From: an uncultured Prevotellaceae bacterium
Lineage (GTDB): Bacteria > Bacteroidota > Bacteroidia > Bacteroidales > Bacteroidaceae
DNA length: 64,000 nt
Assembly: GCA_900316285.1 (NCBI GenBank)
Contig: ONCG01000009.1
Span: 51,854-115,853 of the forward strand
Reading direction: 5' to 3'
Part shown: one piece after another, positions 34,749-43,422 of the stretch
Layout: each line of letters begins with the position of its first letter
Position numbering within the stretch: the first letter of the stretch is position 1
Notes under the pieces: model-generated
Databases searched by the model: none
Told to the model about the DNA's origin: nothing
The model's input: only the letters and a program-made list of their open reading frames with translations
Translations under genes and position numbers: made by a program

Positions 34749-35777
34749 CTAAAACTCCGGCAGGCCTTCGTTATTCCAGTTAAGCGGCCGCATTTGGACA
34801 TTGCGGTGGAAGTTGCCCTCGTCGTCGTACTGCTTGGCCTCGAAGAGCAAGTAGTGCTGCCCAACGTCGGCAGAAGGAACGACGCAGATGTCGGAGATGC
34901 CAAAGACAGCACTGTCGGGAACGCAGCGCAACACTGGCTCCTGCATCTTCGTCCACGAATGCGCATCGAGGAGGTCGTCGTCGGCCCGGGCATACAGCAT
35001 ACCAAGCGTGTTATAAACCGTCCAGATGCCGCTGGCAGAATAGCACACGCAGACGTAGTGTTCGTTGGGCGTCAGGAATGCCTCAGGGTTCTCGTTCACG
35101 AAGATGGGATAGTTCGAGCGGTCGCCGTTTGGATTAATCCACTGGCGCTCCCACTCCAGTTCGGGCATCGACAACAACACTCGCTCGGAGGAGAGTGTCC
35201 ACGGATTCTGCATGCGGGCGATGTAGATGCACTGCGTCTCGGTTTCCGACCGGCGGTGCTGCCAACCCGACCATAGCAGATACTGCTGACCGCGAACGAC
35301 GATGCTCGTCGGATGCAGTCCGAAGTTCCACTCGTCGTTGGTCTTGATAGCACCCTTCATGCGATACTCACCCTCCATGGGGTTTTCAGACGTGTTTTCC
35401 AACACATAGAGCTGGTGGTTATCGGTGTTGCCGTCGTCGGCCTCGAAGTAGAGATACCACTTACCCGCGAGCCGATGCAGCTCGGGCGACCAGATGTGGT
35501 GCAGGGAGTCGGCCTTCAGCACGGTGCGCGTGCGACCCTTGGCGAGGTCTTCCAAGCGGTCGGACTCATACAGCACGACACAGTCGGCATCGGGTTGCTG
35601 CATGGTGTAATAGTAATGTCCCTGCCAAAGCATAGCCTGCGGATAGCAGCCCTCCTCGAAAACGACTTCCGAAGCCTGTTCCGACGAGTTCCGGCTGACG
35701 TTGCACCCGGCGAGGGCGAGCACCGCCGCGACATAGCAGCACACCACACTGGCAAAGGAAAGAGCGTATCTTTTCAT
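34749..35777 (-). CDS. GH43-like (subfamily 26-type) lipoprotein with altered catalytic positions
   Basis: A 342-residue lipoprotein (lipobox LALAGC, about C25). The propeller fold shows GH43_26-like landmarks: IWSPELHRLAGKWYLYFEADDG, NPWTLSSERVLLS, VNENPEAFL and CYSASGIWTVYNTLGML. Where active relatives usually have ADPWV for the base Asp, this protein has GCYPQAML, and the second Asp region reads LHPTSIV; only the Glu of NENPEAF is kept. It may therefore be an inactive, sugar-binding relative, or my alignment by eye is off. It is transcribed alone from the promoter at 35813-35820, opposite to its neighbours. Confidence 0.72.
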   Translation of the reverse strand: MKRYALSFASVVCCYVAAVLALAGCNVSRNSSEQASEVVFEEGCYPQAMLWQGHYYYTMQQPDADCVVLYESDRLEDLAKGRTRTVLKADSLHHIWSPELHRLAGKWYLYFEADDGNTDNHQLYVLENTSENPMEGEYRMKGAIKTNDEWNFGLHPTSIVVRGQQYLLWSGWQHRRSETETQCIYIARMQNPWTLSSERVLLSMPELEWERQWINPNGDRSNYPIFVNENPEAFLTPNEHYVCVCYSASGIWTVYNTLGMLYARADDDLLDAHSWTKMQEPVLRCVPDSAVFGISDICVVPSADVGQHYLLFEAKQYDDEGNFHRNVQMRPLNWNNEGLPEF

Positions 35778-35812
35778 CTTGTTGGTTAGCGCATGAATGG
35801 TTTTTGTGGGGA

Positions 35813-35820
35813 CAAAGGTA
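35813..35820 (-). promoter_or_regulatory. -7 promoter element for the GH43-like lipoprotein gene
   Basis: TACCTTTG on the minus strand, about 36 nt before the ATG at 35777. Confidence 0.6.
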
Positions 35821-35948
35821 ATAAAAAAAGTTGAGAGTTGAGAGTTGAGAGTTTAGAGTTTTTTTCATGAAAAGAGAAATTTTAGGTATTTTCGTTCGCT
35901 GAACACGCCTTTGACAAGCCTTTTTCTTGTTTTGAATAGTATTTTTCC

Positions 35949-35976
35949 TTGCTGACGCGTTTTTTTTCCGAACTTT
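35949..35976 (+). promoter_or_regulatory. Possible promoter of the second PUL
   Basis: A TTG-containing stretch (CCTTGCTGACG) and, about 18 nt later, CGAACTTTGCA, one base off TAnnTTTG. It would give a leader of about 170 nt before the ATG at 36151. The gap 35821-36150 shows GAGAGTTGAGAG repeats (35830-35860) and no gene. Confidence 0.4.
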
Positions 35977-36150
35977 GCAAAGCATTCGATAATAAAATTG
36001 ATTAGTTAGGTTTTTAATTAGTTAGGCTATTTATTCTTATGAGTCATTAGGCATTAGGTTTTTCTCGAAAGGTAAGAAAGATTGTTTCAGGTAACAAATT
36101 TTGGTGTGCAACAACACAGAAAACAAGAATATAGAAAACAGAGAAAAGGT

Positions 36151-38655
36151 ATGAAAAAGAAAATCATCTTCGGCGCGGCCATGCTCTTCATGACCATCGC
36201 TGCCAAAGCTCAGAACGCAGGACTGTTCCTGCCCTATCAGACGACCGACTTGCGCGTGCCGTCGGTGCCACTCATCGTGAACGACCCTTATTTCTCCATT
36301 TGGTCGCCCTACGACCAGCTCAATGAGGGCATCACACGCCACTGGACCAACGACGAGAAGCCACTCGGCGGCTGGCTGCGTGTCGACGGCAAGACCTACT
36401 GCTTCATGGGGGCCGACCGCGACGTGTTCAGAACCATTGCCCCGATGGCCGACGAAGGCGGCTGGAAGGCTCGCTACACCCGCGAGGTGCAGCAGGACGG
36501 CTGGCAGAAGCCCGACTTCAACGATGCTGCCTGGCGCGAGGGCACGGCTGCCTTTGGTTCCCCCGACCTGAGTTTCGTGCGCACCCGCTGGAGCGAGGAG
36601 AACAGCGACCTCTACGTGCGTCGTACCATCGACGTCACGGCTGCCGACCTGCAGGAAGAACTCATGCTGATCTATTCGCACGACGACGTGTTTGAGTTGT
36701 TCATCAATGGCACGAAGGTGGCCGACACGGGTGAGACCTGGCGCGAAGGCATCCGCCTGCCGCTGAACGATGAACTGAAGAAACTGCTCCACCCGGGCAA
36801 GAACGTCATCGCCTCACACTGCCATAACACCACCGGTGGTGCCTATACCGACTTCGGCCTCTATAGCAAGGTGAAGACCGACAACGGCGGTGTCCAGCTC
36901 GCAACGCAGAAGAGCATCGACGTGCTCGCCACGAACACCTATTATACTTTCGTGTGCGGACCCGTTGAACTCGACCTCGTCTTCACAGCACCGATGCTCA
37001 TCGACGACTACGACCTGCTCTCGGCACCCGTGAACTACATCTCCTATCAGGTGCGCTCCACCGACGGACGTGCCCACGACGCACAGCTGCTGCTCACCGC
37101 ATCACCGCTGATTGCTGTGAACAAGGCCGCCCAGCCCACCGTGACCACACAGGAGGAGCATCGCGGCATCACCTACCTGAAGACCGGAACCATCGAGCAG
37201 CCCATCCTCGCCAAGACCGGCGACGGCATCTGCATCGACTGGGGCTATCTCTATCTTCCCAATATCAATGGCGATGTAGCCATCACCCATGACGAGCAGT
37301 TGCGCAAAACCTTCACCACCACGGGTCGTCTGCCCGAGGGCGAACGCCGTGTGGCTGCCTCGAAACCCGAGGAGATGCCTACGCTCGCCTATCGCCACGA
37401 CTTCGGCAGGGTGACCCAGGCTTCGTCTTATGCCCTCATCGGTTACGACGAGATTGAAGACATCGAATACTTCTACAAGCGCTACAAAGGCTATTGGGCT
37501 CACGAGGGCGCCGTCAGCATCTTCGATATGATGCAGCGCATGAACCGCGAGTACAGTGGCATCATGAAGCGTTGCCGCCAGCTCGACAAGACCATCTACG
37601 ACGATGCCTTCGCAGCCGGCAACAAGCAGTATGCCGACATCCTCTCTGCCTGCTATCGTCACGTCATTGCAGCCCACAAGCTCTTCCGCGACGATGAAGG
37701 CAATCTGCTCTTCTTCTCGAAGGAGAACAACTCCAACGGCTGTGTGAACACCGTCGACCTGACCTATCCGGAGGCACCGCTGTTCCTCTGCTACAACCCC
37801 GAACTGCAGAAGGCCATGATGACCAGCATCTTTGAGTACAGCTACAGCGGCCGTTGGACGAAGCCGTTTGCCGCCCACGACCTCGGTCAGTATCCCAAGG
37901 CCAACAACCAGGTGTATGGTGGCGACATGCCGCTCGAGGAAGCCGGCAATATGATCACGCTGGCTGCCATGCTCTGCCTCATCGATGGCAACACGGGCTA
38001 TGTCGACAAGTATTGGGACATCATCACCACTTGGGCCAACTATCTTTCCGACAACGGACAGGATCCCACCAACCAGCTCTGCACCGACGACTTCGCCGGT
38101 CACTGGGCTCACAACACCAATCTCTCGGTGAAAGCCATCATGGGCGTGGCCGGCTATGCACTCATGGCTCAGCTGAAAGGCCTCGACGACGTCTACAACA
38201 AATATATGAACCGCGCACGCGAGATGGCCGTGAAGTGGGAACAGGATGCCCGCGAAGGCGACCACTATCGCCTGGCCTTCGACCGTCCTGACACCTGGAG
38301 CCAGAAATACAACATGGTGTGGGACAAGCTGTGGAAGCTCAACCTCTTCCCCAATGGCGCGATGGAGCGCGAGGTGAAGTACTACCTCACGAAGCAGAAC
38401 CGCTACGGACTGCCTCTCGACATCCGCCGCGACTACACGAAGAGTGACTGGATTATGTGGACCGCTGCCATGAGCAAGGACAAGAAGACGTTTGTGAAGT
38501 TTGTGGAGCCGCTCTACAACTATATGAACGAAACTGAAAGCCGCGTGCCCACCAGCGACTGGTACGACACGAAGACCGCACAGATGGTGGGCTTCAAAGC
38601 TCGCAGCGTCATCGCCGGCCACTGGATGCGTGTGCTCGCAGAGAAGCTGAACTAA
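36151..38655 (+). CDS. Glutaminase-A-like secreted enzyme (DUF4964/DUF5127/DUF4965/DUF1793 type)
   Basis: An 834-residue exported protein with a signal peptide (MKKKIIFGAAMLFMTIAAKAQ). The N-terminus (LRVPSVPLIVNDPYFSIWSP) is the DUF4964-like segment. A galactose-binding-like module is inserted at about 110-225 (LYVRRTIDV...YSHDDVFELFINGTKV...SHCHNTTGGAYTDFGL). Later segments (FFSKENNSNGCVNTVDLTYP, CTDDFAGHWAHNTNLSVKAI, NMVWDKLWKLNLFP) match the DUF4965/DUF1793 part of fungal glutaminase A relatives, a helical barrel. In Bacteroidetes PULs such proteins are suspected to be glycan-active; the reaction is unknown. It is 55-60% alike by eye to the N-terminal half of the fusion at 48326. The ATG at 36151 opens the signal peptide and is preceded by GAGAAAAGG. 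Confidence 0.82.
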   Translation: MKKKIIFGAAMLFMTIAAKAQNAGLFLPYQTTDLRVPSVPLIVNDPYFSIWSPYDQLNEGITRHWTNDEKPLGGWLRVDGKTYCFMGADRDVFRTIAPMADEGGWKARYTREVQQDGWQKPDFNDAAWREGTAAFGSPDLSFVRTRWSEENSDLYVRRTIDVTAADLQEELMLIYSHDDVFELFINGTKVADTGETWREGIRLPLNDELKKLLHPGKNVIASHCHNTTGGAYTDFGLYSKVKTDNGGVQLATQKSIDVLATNTYYTFVCGPVELDLVFTAPMLIDDYDLLSAPVNYISYQVRSTDGRAHDAQLLLTASPLIAVNKAAQPTVTTQEEHRGITYLKTGTIEQPILAKTGDGICIDWGYLYLPNINGDVAITHDEQLRKTFTTTGRLPEGERRVAASKPEEMPTLAYRHDFGRVTQASSYALIGYDEIEDIEYFYKRYKGYWAHEGAVSIFDMMQRMNREYSGIMKRCRQLDKTIYDDAFAAGNKQYADILSACYRHVIAAHKLFRDDEGNLLFFSKENNSNGCVNTVDLTYPEAPLFLCYNPELQKAMMTSIFEYSYSGRWTKPFAAHDLGQYPKANNQVYGGDMPLEEAGNMITLAAMLCLIDGNTGYVDKYWDIITTWANYLSDNGQDPTNQLCTDDFAGHWAHNTNLSVKAIMGVAGYALMAQLKGLDDVYNKYMNRAREMAVKWEQDAREGDHYRLAFDRPDTWSQKYNMVWDKLWKLNLFPNGAMEREVKYYLTKQNRYGLPLDIRRDYTKSDWIMWTAAMSKDKKTFVKFVEPLYNYMNETESRVPTSDWYDTKTAQMVGFKARSVIAGHWMRVLAEKLN

Positions 38656-38678
38656 TAACTAAAAAACTTACATACAAA

Positions 38679-40223
38679 ATGAGAAAGTCAACATTCATGG
38701 TGCAGCAACGACTCCTGACGGGAGTCTTGCTTGCTTGGCTGATGCTCAGCTTTGCTGGCTGTCATGACGACGCCAGCGACAGCACCGACGCCACTCCTTT
38801 CAATCCTGCGAGGAGTGTGGTGGTGAGCGACTTCAGCCCGAAAGAAGGTGGTGTCAGCCAGAAGCTCGTCATCTTTGGCGAAAACTTCGGCGTCGACACG
38901 GCACTCGTACGCGTCACCATCGGCGGCAAACGAGCCGTGGTGGTGAACGTGAAGCCAACGGTCATCTATTGCTTCGTGCCGGCCGGTGCCTATCGCGGCG
39001 ACATCGAAGTAACCATCGGCAACGACAGCACAGGTCGTCAGTCGGCCACGGCTGCCGAACGCTTCCAGTATGAACGTAAGATGGTGCTCAGCACCCTTTG
39101 CGGACAGCGCAACGAAAGTGGCGACGACCCATGGAATCCCGGTTCGGTGGGTCCCGTAGTTCCTTTCAGCGAGGCCAGCGGCTTCCGCGACGACGGTTTC
39201 ATGAAGTGGGACCCGCTCTATCCTGAGCGCCTCTACGTCATCTACGATAACGGCGGTCCTGGCATACAGATGCTCGACATGAAGCGTCGCACCGTACAAC
39301 TTATCATGTCGAAGGCCACCTGCTTCGACGATAAGCGCCTGCGCACCATCGACTTTGCCGACGATCCCTACACGGGCGAGAAGGCCAAGTACATGCTCGT
39401 GGCTACCGACCGCGACGATGCAGGCCAGCAGTCGACGAGTGTATGGATTGTGACGCGCAATCGTGACGGCTCGTTCAGCAACAGCTCTCCACGCCAAGTG
39501 CTCGCAGCCTACAAGCAGTGCAACGGCGCCAGCGTGCATCCCGTGAACGGTGAACTCTACTTCAACAGCTACGAGAGCGGACAGGTGTTCCGTCTCGACC
39601 TGAACAAGTATCTCGCCACGCTGCAACCCGACTACGAGGGAGAGCCCTGGAATCCGACGATGGCCAGCGGTGCCTATCAGAACATCTTCCGCATCCAGGA
39701 CAACGGCTGGGAGTTCCAGATTGACATACACCCCTCGGGCAAGTATGCCTACATCGTCGTCATCAACCAACACTACATTCTTCGCTCCGACTACAACGAG
39801 CAGGAGAAGCGCTTCTCGGCACCCTACGTCTTTGCAGGCGAGATGGGTCAGGCCGGATGGGTGGAAGGCGTCGGCACGAGTGCCCGCCTGCACCGTCCCT
39901 ATCAGGGCTGCTTCGTGAAGAATCCTGAATACGTTGCTGCCGGACGCGACGACGTCTACGACTTCTACTTCTGCGATAACCAGAACCACTGTGTGCGCTA
40001 CTTGACGCCCGATGGTCTGGTTCGCACCTATGCAGGACGTGGCACGTCGTCGATTACCGACAACAACATGTGGGGTACCGAGGACGGCGACCTGCGTGAG
40101 GTGGCACGTTTCCGCGACCCGACAGGTATTGCCTACAACGAAGAGACCAACACCTTCTACATCCTCGACACGGTGGGACACCGCATCCGCCAGATCAGTA
40201 TGGAAGGCGAGGAGGAAGAGTAG
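38679..40223 (+). CDS. IPT/TIG and NHL-repeat surface glycan-binding lipoprotein
   Basis: A 514-residue lipoprotein with lipobox LSFAGC (about C28). An IPT/TIG immunoglobulin-like domain follows (about 45-125, VSDFSPKEGGVSQKLVIFGENFG), then an NHL-type beta-propeller (about 130-505, with repeats such as DFYFCDNQNHCVRYLTPDG and NTFYILDTVGHRIRQIS). This domain order is typical of accessory glycan-binding lipoproteins placed beside SusC genes. It ends 26 nt before the SusC start, so it is in the same operon and probably docks glycan at the transporter. It ends in an acidic GEEEE. Confidence 0.83.
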   Translation: MRKSTFMVQQRLLTGVLLAWLMLSFAGCHDDASDSTDATPFNPARSVVVSDFSPKEGGVSQKLVIFGENFGVDTALVRVTIGGKRAVVVNVKPTVIYCFVPAGAYRGDIEVTIGNDSTGRQSATAAERFQYERKMVLSTLCGQRNESGDDPWNPGSVGPVVPFSEASGFRDDGFMKWDPLYPERLYVIYDNGGPGIQMLDMKRRTVQLIMSKATCFDDKRLRTIDFADDPYTGEKAKYMLVATDRDDAGQQSTSVWIVTRNRDGSFSNSSPRQVLAAYKQCNGASVHPVNGELYFNSYESGQVFRLDLNKYLATLQPDYEGEPWNPTMASGAYQNIFRIQDNGWEFQIDIHPSGKYAYIVVINQHYILRSDYNEQEKRFSAPYVFAGEMGQAGWVEGVGTSARLHRPYQGCFVKNPEYVAAGRDDVYDFYFCDNQNHCVRYLTPDGLVRTYAGRGTSSITDNNMWGTEDGDLREVARFRDPTGIAYNEETNTFYILDTVGHRIRQISMEGEEEE

Positions 40224-40249
40224 TAACACCATGATTAATTGAATACGCT

Positions 40250-43200
40250 ATGAAGAGATATATCATCATGCTACTATCGTTGCTGGCCGTCACCACAGGT
40301 GCGCTAGCACAAAGCGAAATGGAGATTACCGGTAAGGTGACCGACCCCACGGGCGAGGAGCTCATCGGCGTGAGCGTCGTCGTGAAGGACGTGAAAGGCC
40401 TGGGTGTCATCACCGACATTGAAGGTAACTATAAAATCAAGGTGCGCCAATACCAGACGCTCGTCTTCTCCTACATCGGCTACAAGCCGCAGGAAGTGCT
40501 TGTGAAGGGTGATCGCCAGGTCATCAACGTCACACTGGAGGAAGACACCAAGAACGCTGTCGACGAAGTCGTCGTAACGGGTATGGGCACGCAGAAGAAA
40601 CTCACCGTGACGGGTGCCGTGACGAATGTGAACATGGGCGACCTGAAGCACTACAGCTCGTCGAACCTCTCGAACACACTGGCTGGTAACGTGCCGGGCA
40701 TCATTGCCATGCAGACCAGCGGCCAGCCGGGTCGCAACACCAGTGAGTTCTGGATTCGAGGCATCTCTACGTTTGGTGCCGGCTCGAAGGCTTACATCCT
40801 CGTCGACGGCTTCGAACGCGACAACATCAACGACTTGAACATCGAGGACATTGAGTCGTTCTCGGTGCTGAAGGACGCCTCGGCAACGGCCATCTACGGT
40901 TCGAAGGGTGCAAACGGCGTTATCCTCATCACCACGAAGCATGGTCAGGCCGGTAAGATTCAGGTGAACGGAAAGCTGGAGACCAGCTACAACACACGCA
41001 CGAAGACGCCGGAGTTCGTCGACGGCATCGGCTATGCCAACCTCGTCAACGAGGCTCGCGTCACGCGCAATCAACCTGTGTACTATCAGCCTGAGGAAAT
41101 CGACATCATCCGCACGGGCATCGACCCCGACCTCTATCCGAACGTCGACTGGATGGACCTTCTGCTGCGCGACGGCGCTTGGAGCTATCGCGGCAATGTG
41201 AACCTGAGTGGTGGTGGTAACACCTCGCGCTACTATGCATCGATGTCGTACGTCGAGGACCAGGGTATGTACAAGACCGACCAGACGCTCCGCAAGAAGT
41301 ATAACACCAATGCCAACTACAAGCGCTGGAACTACCGTCTGAACGTCGACATCGACATCACATCGACCACGCTGCTGAAGCTCGGCGTGTCGGGCGACCT
41401 CTCGAAGCGCAACAGCCCGGGTCAGCTGCGCTACCGTTCGCAAGAGGAGATTGAAGGCAGTCAGAACAAGCTCGATGTATGGGTGAACGACGACGACATC
41501 TGGGGACAGCTCTTCGGCTACAACCCCCTGCTCTCGCCCATCCAGTATAGCAATGGCTACATGCCGATGATCAACATCGGTCGTGGCAACTCGGCCATGA
41601 TCAACCCGTGGGTGTCGGCCACACAGTCGGGCTACAACGAGAACTGGACCAACAACCTGCAGAGCAATGTCACGCTGGAGCAGGACCTGAAGTTCATCAC
41701 GCCAGGCCTGCGCTTCACCGGACGCTTCGGCTACGACACCTACAACAGCAACTGGATCAGCCACCAGCAGGCACCGGCCCTCTACTCCGCCTTCCCACGC
41801 GATGTGAAAACCGGTCAGATCAGCTACGACCGCGTCTACGACCAGAGCGACATGCACCAGTCGTCGGGCAGCAACGGCTCGCGCCGTGAGTTCCTCGACC
41901 TGCTGTTGCACTGGGACCGCCAGTTTGCCAAGGTGCACAACTTCGGTGCCAACCTGAAGTACACGCAGGACTCCTACATCCAGACGCAGAACATCGGCGA
42001 CGACATCAAGAACAGCATCTCGCGTAAGAACATGGGCTTGGCCGGACAGGTCACCTATAACTTCGCCAACCGCTACTTCCTCGACTACAACTTCGGCTAC
42101 AACGGCTCGGAGAACTTCGCCGACCACCACCGCTTTGGTTTCTTCCCCGCCTACTCGCTGGCTTGGAACATCGGTGAGGAGCCATGGGTGCAGAAGCACT
42201 TCGACTGGCTCGACATGCTGAAGGTGCGCTACTCGCACGGACGCGTCGGAAACGACAACACCGGCGACCGCTTCCCCTACCTCTACACCCTCGGCGAGAC
42301 CAATGCCGGATGGAACTGGGGCAACGGCCACGTCAGCGGTATCCACTACACGCAGGTGGCATCGCCCAACGTCACATGGGAAGAAGCCGTAAAGGACGAC
42401 ATCGGCCTCGACATCGTGCTCTTCCACAACCGCTTCTCGCTCACCGTGGACTACTTCCACGAGAAGCGCACGGGCATCTACATGTCGCGTAACTACCTGC
42501 CCTGGAGCACGGGTCTTGAAAGCACGCCTCGCGCCAATGTGGGTGCAGTGAAGTCGCGTGGCTTCGACGGCAACTTCAAGTACGAAGACTCGTTTGGCAA
42601 GGTGCACCTGGTGGTTCGTGGCAACATGACCTACTCGAAGAACACCATTCTCGACTACGACGTTGAGAACAGCGTCTATCCCTACCAGTACCAGCGCGGC
42701 TATCGTGTGAACCAAGTGCGCGGCCTCATCGCCGAAGGACTGTTCCGCGACTACGACGACATTCGCAACTCACCGCGTCAGGAGTTCGGAGCCGTGCAGC
42801 CGGGCGACATCAAGTATAAGGACGTCAACGGTGACGGTGTGGTGAACAATGGCGACGTCGTGGCTATCGGTGCCACCAGCACCCCGAACCTCATCTATGG
42901 TCTCGGCGTCTCGGTGGCCTACAAGAACTTCGACGTGAACCTGCACTTCCAGGGCGCTGGCAAGTCGACGTTCCTCATCAACGGCATGTGCGTCTATGCC
43001 TTCAGCAACAACAACTACGGACAGATCTTCAAGGGCATGGTCGACAACCGATACATCGACGCACAGACGGCAACGAAGCTGGGCATCACGGCCAACGAAG
43101 ACCCCTCGGCCACCTATCCGCGACTCACCTATGGCAACAACGGCAACAACAACCGCGCCTCCTCCTACTGGCTGCGCGACGGACGCTACCTGCGCCTGAA

Positions 43201-43399
43201 GAACGTCGACATCGGCTACACACTGCCGAAGACCTTCACCCGCAAGGCTCACATCAACGACGTGCGCTTCTTCCTGCAGGCCACCAACCTGCTCACGTTC
43301 TCGAAGTTCTCTACATGGGATCCCGAGATGGGCAGCAGCGACGGTCAGAAATATCCTATCACGAAATCAGTGACCGCAGGTGTACAGATCAACCTCTAA
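40250..43399 (+). CDS. susC: SusC/RagA-family TonB-linked outer-membrane transporter (second PUL)
   Basis: A 1049-residue SusC-like porin. It has a signal peptide (1-20), a carboxypeptidase-regulatory-like domain (about 24-105, ITGKVTDPTGEELIGVSVVV), DEVVVTGM, a plug domain (about 120-235, EFWIRGISTFGAGSKAYILV; GSKGANGVILITTKHG) and a long beta-barrel ending SVTAGVQINL. It imports the oligosaccharides of this locus using TonB energy. SusD follows after 23 nt. Confidence 0.95.
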   Translation: MKRYIIMLLSLLAVTTGALAQSEMEITGKVTDPTGEELIGVSVVVKDVKGLGVITDIEGNYKIKVRQYQTLVFSYIGYKPQEVLVKGDRQVINVTLEEDTKNAVDEVVVTGMGTQKKLTVTGAVTNVNMGDLKHYSSSNLSNTLAGNVPGIIAMQTSGQPGRNTSEFWIRGISTFGAGSKAYILVDGFERDNINDLNIEDIESFSVLKDASATAIYGSKGANGVILITTKHGQAGKIQVNGKLETSYNTRTKTPEFVDGIGYANLVNEARVTRNQPVYYQPEEIDIIRTGIDPDLYPNVDWMDLLLRDGAWSYRGNVNLSGGGNTSRYYASMSYVEDQGMYKTDQTLRKKYNTNANYKRWNYRLNVDIDITSTTLLKLGVSGDLSKRNSPGQLRYRSQEEIEGSQNKLDVWVNDDDIWGQLFGYNPLLSPIQYSNGYMPMINIGRGNSAMINPWVSATQSGYNENWTNNLQSNVTLEQDLKFITPGLRFTGRFGYDTYNSNWISHQQAPALYSAFPRDVKTGQISYDRVYDQSDMHQSSGSNGSRREFLDLLLHWDRQFAKVHNFGANLKYTQDSYIQTQNIGDDIKNSISRKNMGLAGQVTYNFANRYFLDYNFGYNGSENFADHHRFGFFPAYSLAWNIGEEPWVQKHFDWLDMLKVRYSHGRVGNDNTGDRFPYLYTLGETNAGWNWGNGHVSGIHYTQVASPNVTWEEAVKDDIGLDIVLFHNRFSLTVDYFHEKRTGIYMSRNYLPWSTGLESTPRANVGAVKSRGFDGNFKYEDSFGKVHLVVRGNMTYSKNTILDYDVENSVYPYQYQRGYRVNQVRGLIAEGLFRDYDDIRNSPRQEFGAVQPGDIKYKDVNGDGVVNNGDVVAIGATSTPNLIYGLGVSVAYKNFDVNLHFQGAGKSTFLINGMCVYAFSNNNYGQIFKGMVDNRYIDAQTATKLGITANEDPSATYPRLTYGNNGNNNRASSYWLRDGRYLRLKNVDIGYTLPKTFTRKAHINDVRFFLQATNLLTFSKFSTWDPEMGSSDGQKYPITKSVTAGVQINL

Positions 43400-43422
43400 T
43401 CCATCCTCAACTCTGAAATATT

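Noticed and set aside
40304-42715. 803-codon open frame opposite SusC
   Set aside because: Same type of codon-bias shadow; SusC is unmistakable.
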